DNA of 64,000 nt from Thalassotalea piscium (GTDB lineage: Bacteria > Pseudomonadota > Gammaproteobacteria > Enterobacterales > Alteromonadaceae), in contig NZ_AP027362.1 of the NCBI RefSeq assembly GCF_030295935.1, forward strand, positions 2,108,001-2,172,000. Reading direction: 5' to 3'. Position numbers and translations under genes: made by a program. Below the pieces are notes generated by a model, which worked only from the letters and a program-made list of their open reading frames with translations, did no database searches and was not told where the DNA came from. Of the stretch, positions 58,655 through 64,000 are shown in pieces. Every line of letters starts with the position of its first letter. Position 1 is the first letter of the stretch.

Positions 58655-58945
58655 TTAGCCATTTCCATCTTCAACGCGGCTTTTGAGCTTTTGACCGGGT
58701 CTAAATGTAACTACTTTACGGGCTGAAATAGGAATATCTTCACCGGTTTTAGGGTTACGCCCTGGGCGCTCACTTTTCTCACGAAGATCAAAGTTGCCAA
58801 AGCCAGACAGTTTAACCTGCTCTCCGCTTTCTAATGTTTCACGAATTTCTTCAAAAAACATTTCAACCATTTCTTTCGCGTCTCGCTTGCTTAGCCCGAC
58901 TTTTTCAAATAAATGTTCTGCTACTTCTGCTTTGGTTAGCGCCAT
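58655..58945 (-). CDS. ihfA: Integration host factor subunit alpha
   Basis: 96 residues of the HU/IHF fold: [20 protein letters not shown], the beta-arm region [20 protein letters not shown] with the intercalating proline, and KLKSRVE at the end. IHF bends DNA about 160 degrees and works as a heterodimer with IhfB. AGGGA lies before the ATG. It is three bases after pheT, the usual pheS-pheT-ihfA operon. Confidence 0.97.
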   Translation of the reverse strand: MALTKAEVAEHLFEKVGLSKRDAKEMVEMFFEEIRETLESGEQVKLSGFGNFDLREKSERPGRNPKTGEDIPISARKVVTFRPGQKLKSRVEDGNG

Positions 58946-58948
58946 TGC

Positions 58949-61360
58949 TTAATCCCTCAGTGATGCGTTTAGTTCATCTTTTAATGTATCGACCACACGA
59001 TTCACTACATCAGTAATGTCTTTTTCTTCAAGTGTTTTATCTTGATCTTGCAAAATCATCGCTATTGCTAAACTCTTAAAGCCAGGTTCGATACCGTTAC
59101 CTTGGTATACATCGAACAAGTTTAGATCAATTAGAAAATTTCCGCCAACCTTTTCAATGAGTTGTAACACTTTTTTTGCATCTATTTTGTCATCAACTAT
59201 CACAGCAATGTCTCGTCTATTCGACGGGAAGCGAGATACAACAGTAGCTTCAGGGATGTTTCTTGTAGAAATTTCAGACAATAACAGTTCAAAAACTAAT
59301 GTTCGACCATTAAGCCCTAATTTTCTTTCTAATTCAGGGTGTAAGCTACCAACATAACCTACTACCTTGCCATTTTTGCTAATTTCGGCGGTTTGGCCAG
59401 GATGAAGTGCTGATATTTCAGCTGCTGAAAACTCAAATGCTTCAACATTACTTGTTAAAGATAAGAGAGCTTCAACATCTGCTTTAATATCATAAAAGTC
59501 AGCTGCTGCTTTTTCCATAGACCAGTGTTCATCATTACGAGAGCCACTAATTACACCTGATAATAAAGCTTCTTGGCGTACACCATTTTCAGCGCTAGCG
59601 TCAGGAATAAAGCGCAAACCTGTTTCAAATAAACGTACACGAGATTGTTGGCGATTTTGGTTATAAACTACCGACTGTAATAAACCTGTCCATAAACTCA
59701 CGCGCATCTCTGACATTTCTGATGAAATTGGGTGTGGTAATGTCATTACCTCTTGGTCAGGATGAATTAAACGTTGTATTTTAGGATCAACAAAGCTGTA
59801 AGTAATTGCTTCTTGATAGCCACAATTAACCAACGTTTGGCGCATTTGAGATAACGGCAATATCGCTTCTTTTTGTTCGCGCATGGCTAATGTTGCTTTT
59901 GGCGACACATTAGGAATATTGTTATATCCGTAAATGCGTGCGACTTCTTCAATTAAATCAACTTCAATCGAAATATCAAAACGATAAGCAGGAACATTTA
60001 CGCTCCATACGTTATCGTTAAAGCTAACAGTAAAGCCTAAACGCGTTAAAATATCATTCACATTGTTATCTTCAATATGATGACCAATTCGACTGTCTAG
60101 TTTTTCACGACGTAGTGTAACTTTTTTCGCTTGTGGAATATGTTGTTCATGTACTGCTTCAACAATTGGCCCTGCTTCGCCACCAACTATATCAAGTAGT
60201 AGCTGTGTAGCGCGCTCCATTGCATCACGTTGCATTTGTGGGTCTACACCACGCTCGTAACGGTGAGAGGCATCTGTATGTAAGCCGTACTGGCGCGCTT
60301 TACCTAAAATAGCTAATGGCGCAAAAAATGCGCTTTCTAAAAAGATATCTTTAGTCTCAGTAGTTACACCTGAAGTTAACCCACCAAAAATACCTGCCAT
60401 TGCTAAAGCTTTGCCATTGTTAGTATCACCATCAGCAATAACTAATGTTTGAGGTGTAAGGCTTACTTCATTTTCATCAAGCAATACCAGTTTTTCACCT
60501 TCTTTTGCAAAACGTACATTAATGCCACCTTCAATTTTAGATAAATCGAAAGCGTGCATTGGGTGACCTTGCTCCAATAACACAAAGTTGGTCACATCGA
60601 CAACGGGGTCAATTGAACGCGTGCCACAGCGGCGTAATTTTTCTACCATCCATAACGGTGTTTGTGCATTCGCATTAATATTTTTAATTACTCGACCTAA
60701 GTAACGCGGACAAGCTTCGGCCGCCGTAATGGTAATGTCAAGGCTATCGTCAATAGTTGGCTTAACAACTGTGATCGTAGGCTCTGTCACTGAAAGACTA
60801 TTTAATACACCTACTTCTCGTGCTAGCCCTTTTAATCCTAAACAGTCGCCACGATTCGCCGTTAAGTCAACATCAATGGTAACGTCGTTTAAGTCTAAGT
60901 ATTCTCTCACACACATGCCAATTGGTGCATCTTGTGCAAGTTCCATTATGCCATCTGAATTTTCAGCTAAACCAATTTCTGATTCGCTGCACAACATGCC
61001 GTGTGAAGGTACACCTCGTAACTTTGCTTTTTTAATTTTAAAGTTACCGGGTAATATTGCGCCAACAGTAGCAACAGCTACTTTTAACCCTAAACGGCAG
61101 TTTTTTGCACCACATACAATATCGGCTAATTCACCGTTATTGTAATTAGGTCCTAAATTGATTTTTGTAACTTGTAATTTGTCAGCATCAGGATGAGGCC
61201 CGCATTCTACAACTTCACCAATTAAAACCCCTGTAAATTCACCTGCTACAGGTTCTACTGCATCAACTTCTAGGCCGGCCATTGTAATTTGATGAGCTAA
61301 CTCATCTGAAGATATTGCAGGATTAACCCACTCTCTTAACCAAGATTCACTAAATTTCAT
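58949..61360 (-). CDS. pheT: Phenylalanine-tRNA ligase beta subunit
   Basis: 803 residues. Domain order: N-terminal FDX/EMAP-like tRNA-binding region ([20 protein letters not shown]), B3/B4 editing domain (about 215-385), B5, catalytic-core-like region, and the FDX-ACB domain at the end ([24 protein letters not shown]). It pairs with PheS in an alpha2-beta2 enzyme and edits Tyr-tRNA(Phe). It begins 12 bases after pheS. Length is standard. Confidence 0.98.
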   Translation of the reverse strand: MKFSESWLREWVNPAISSDELAHQITMAGLEVDAVEPVAGEFTGVLIGEVVECGPHPDADKLQVTKINLGPNYNNGELADIVCGAKNCRLGLKVAVATVGAILPGNFKIKKAKLRGVPSHGMLCSESEIGLAENSDGIMELAQDAPIGMCVREYLDLNDVTIDVDLTANRGDCLGLKGLAREVGVLNSLSVTEPTITVVKPTIDDSLDITITAAEACPRYLGRVIKNINANAQTPLWMVEKLRRCGTRSIDPVVDVTNFVLLEQGHPMHAFDLSKIEGGINVRFAKEGEKLVLLDENEVSLTPQTLVIADGDTNNGKALAMAGIFGGLTSGVTTETKDIFLESAFFAPLAILGKARQYGLHTDASHRYERGVDPQMQRDAMERATQLLLDIVGGEAGPIVEAVHEQHIPQAKKVTLRREKLDSRIGHHIEDNNVNDILTRLGFTVSFNDNVWSVNVPAYRFDISIEVDLIEEVARIYGYNNIPNVSPKATLAMREQKEAILPLSQMRQTLVNCGYQEAITYSFVDPKIQRLIHPDQEVMTLPHPISSEMSEMRVSLWTGLLQSVVYNQNRQQSRVRLFETGLRFIPDASAENGVRQEALLSGVISGSRNDEHWSMEKAAADFYDIKADVEALLSLTSNVEAFEFSAAEISALHPGQTAEISKNGKVVGYVGSLHPELERKLGLNGRTLVFELLLSEISTRNIPEATVVSRFPSNRRDIAVIVDDKIDAKKVLQLIEKVGGNFLIDLNLFDVYQGNGIEPGFKSLAIAMILQDQDKTLEEKDITDVVNRVVDTLKDELNASLRD

Positions 61361-61372
61361 TATTTGGCTTTC

Positions 61373-62787
<1,415 letters not shown>

Positions 62788-63891
62788 TTACTTTATTAAT
62801 TGGAATTGTGTTTTAAGTATTTCTATAATTTCAGCTTTAGGGTTTTCGCTTAACACAATTTTTTCACCGGTAATTTTTTCCGCTATATTAATGTAAGTTT
62901 TAGACACTTGCATTAATACTTCCGATGGCAATTCATTATTGGTAGCTAAGGCATTACGCTCATCCATTCTGTCTTTATTTAACAGAATATCTGGATCAGG
63001 AAAATGATTAAGTAATAACTGACGGAAACCTTCTTTAGAATTTTCTACAACGTTACCATTACGGTATTGTTCGCCGTCCCAAATACGCGATGAATCTGGC
63101 GTACCCACTTCATCCATATAAATAAGTTTGTCGTTTCCGGCTTTATCTTTTACGTAACCAAACTCAAACTTAGTATCAACAAAAATTTGATCTAACTGGT
63201 CCAGCGCATTAGCAATAACATTAAAGCCTTCTGTTAATAGCTTTTCATATAAGGCTATGTCGTCTTTTGCCTTAAAATTAAATGCTTGATAATTATCTTC
63301 TATGTTTTTACGAGTAATATTTACATCATCAACTGCTGGCACGCCAGGAATACCCTCTAAAATACCTTTAGTGGAAGGTGTTTGCAGTAATTGAGGCAAC
63401 TTACTATCTTTCTTAAGTCCTTCTGGTAACTCTATTCCACAAAAGTTTCTTTCACCTTTCACATAAGAACGCCACATTGATCCCGTAATATATTGCCGAC
63501 AAATTGCTTCGATCATTACCGGTTGAGCTTTTTGAACTATCCAAACAAATGGATGTGGGATGTCAAGAATATGACTATCAGCTAATCCTTGCGCTTTAAA
63601 GAGCTTAAACCAGTGGTTAGAAATAGCATTAAGTGCTGCCCCTTTCCCTGGCACACCACGCATACCGCCTTCGCCTTTCCAAATACAATCGAAAGCAGAA
63701 ATACGATCACTTATCACCATAATTGCTAATGGCGTGTTCGTAGGTACATTGTATTTTTTTTCTTCAATTAAGCGACGACTATCTTCTTCAGTTAGCCAAT
63801 AGACAGAGCGAACTTTACCACTGTGTACAGGTTTATTTGTACGGATTGGAAGATCATTATTTACTGCAAGCACTTTATCAGCAAGGCTCAT
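62788..63891 (-). CDS. purC: Phosphoribosylaminoimidazole-succinocarboxamide synthase, long form
   Basis: 367 residues of the SAICAR synthase fold: [11 protein letters not shown] near the start (glycine-rich ATP site), [34 protein letters not shown] and [18 protein letters not shown]. It adds aspartate to CAIR in purine synthesis. The enzyme is longer than E. coli PurC (237) and belongs to the roughly 367-residue form seen in many marine gammaproteobacteria. It stands alone, with a family-B MITE upstream (63922 to window end). Confidence 0.96.
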   Translation of the reverse strand: MSLADKVLAVNNDLPIRTNKPVHSGKVRSVYWLTEEDSRRLIEEKKYNVPTNTPLAIMVISDRISAFDCIWKGEGGMRGVPGKGAALNAISNHWFKLFKAQGLADSHILDIPHPFVWIVQKAQPVMIEAICRQYITGSMWRSYVKGERNFCGIELPEGLKKDSKLPQLLQTPSTKGILEGIPGVPAVDDVNITRKNIEDNYQAFNFKAKDDIALYEKLLTEGFNVIANALDQLDQIFVDTKFEFGYVKDKAGNDKLIYMDEVGTPDSSRIWDGEQYRNGNVVENSKEGFRQLLLNHFPDPDILLNKDRMDERNALATNNELPSEVLMQVSKTYINIAEKITGEKIVLSENPKAEIIEILKTQFQLIK

Positions 63892-63921
63892 AAGTTATAC
63901 TCTATAGTTAAGTTTATTATT

Positions 63922-64000
63922 TAACCTGAATTCTGGATAAGCTATACACGTCAATGTCACGATTTTTGCGCGTATCTGCGTTAAATTTGCTACTAATAGC
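63922..64000. mobile_element. MITE-like element, family B, copy 2 (cut by window end)
   Basis: TAACCTGAATTCTGGATAA is the left terminal repeat with one change, followed by the same internal order as at 31518 (CACGATTTTTGCGCG, ATTTGCTACTAATA). It lacks the ~49-base segment that copy 1 has between GCGTT and AATTTGC. It lies 31 bases upstream of purC, so it may hold or displace the purC promoter. Confidence 0.75.

Overview
The window is a chromosomal segment of a low-GC marine gammaproteobacterium. Gene content and order (pheS-pheT-ihfA; a TauE/SafE gene followed by fnr, uspE and ttcA; ccoNOQP-ccoIS; sbcB; sbcCD), cold-water-type protein composition and AT-rich intergenic DNA suggest Alteromonadales, most likely Colwelliaceae (Colwellia or Thalassotalea type). 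This assignment is inferred from gene resemblance and was not tested by a search. There is no rRNA, prophage, full-length insertion sequence or CRISPR array.

Layout. 1-9.1 kb: end of an M24 peptidase gene, yciB-yciI-LprI-like genes, an OsmC protein, a SulA-like division inhibitor behind a perfect LexA box, two small envelope genes, and sbcDC. 9.2-20.2 kb: a MITE, ybaK, a SIMPL/chemoreceptor pair, sbcB, a beta-hydroxyacid dehydrogenase, a glutathione peroxidase with an OhrR-type regulator, uvrB and a MATE transporter. 20.4-21.5 kb: two intact tRNA-Asn genes followed by three rearranged tRNA-Asn-like copies in a 202-bp tandem array. 21.6-24.7 kb: M28 peptidase, LysE-type exporter and a lipoprotein.

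24.9-51.4 kb is a low-oxygen respiration region. It has cbb3 oxidase ccoNOQP (including a short ccoQ) and its assembly genes ccoH/fixH, ccoI and ccoS. On the opposite strand lies a denitrification block: nirS, a multihaem NirT-type fusion, an Fe-S membrane protein, a cupredoxin, norQ-norE-small membrane genes, norCB, a small membrane gene, norD and a zinc-ribbon gene. A membrane-anchored haemerythrin, a haem-type TonB receptor, a TauE/SafE protein, the regulator Fnr, UspE and TtcA follow. Fnr-type sites lie before norC, norQ, nirS and the haemerythrin gene, so the regulator and several likely targets sit together. Nitrite to NO to N2O is covered; haem d1 synthesis, nitrate reductase and N2O reductase are not in the window.

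51.5-64 kb: a Bax-like glucosaminidase, membrane protein, DUF1415 protein with an ATM1-type ABC transporter, a PAS-GGDEF protein, DUF2937, ihfA-pheT-pheS and purC.

Several non-coding repeats stand out. There are three MITE-like families with TA-ended terminal inverted repeats (314, 280 and 259 bp), a 231-233-bp tandem repeat at 49.8-50.4 kb, and a 25-bp palindromic motif shared between that repeat and the tRNA-Asn array. A 27-bp module is also shared between two otherwise different MITE families. Many signal-peptide and lipoprotein genes appear to use TTG or GTG starts or internal ATGs; starts were moved where a Shine-Dalgarno sequence or signal peptide supported it.
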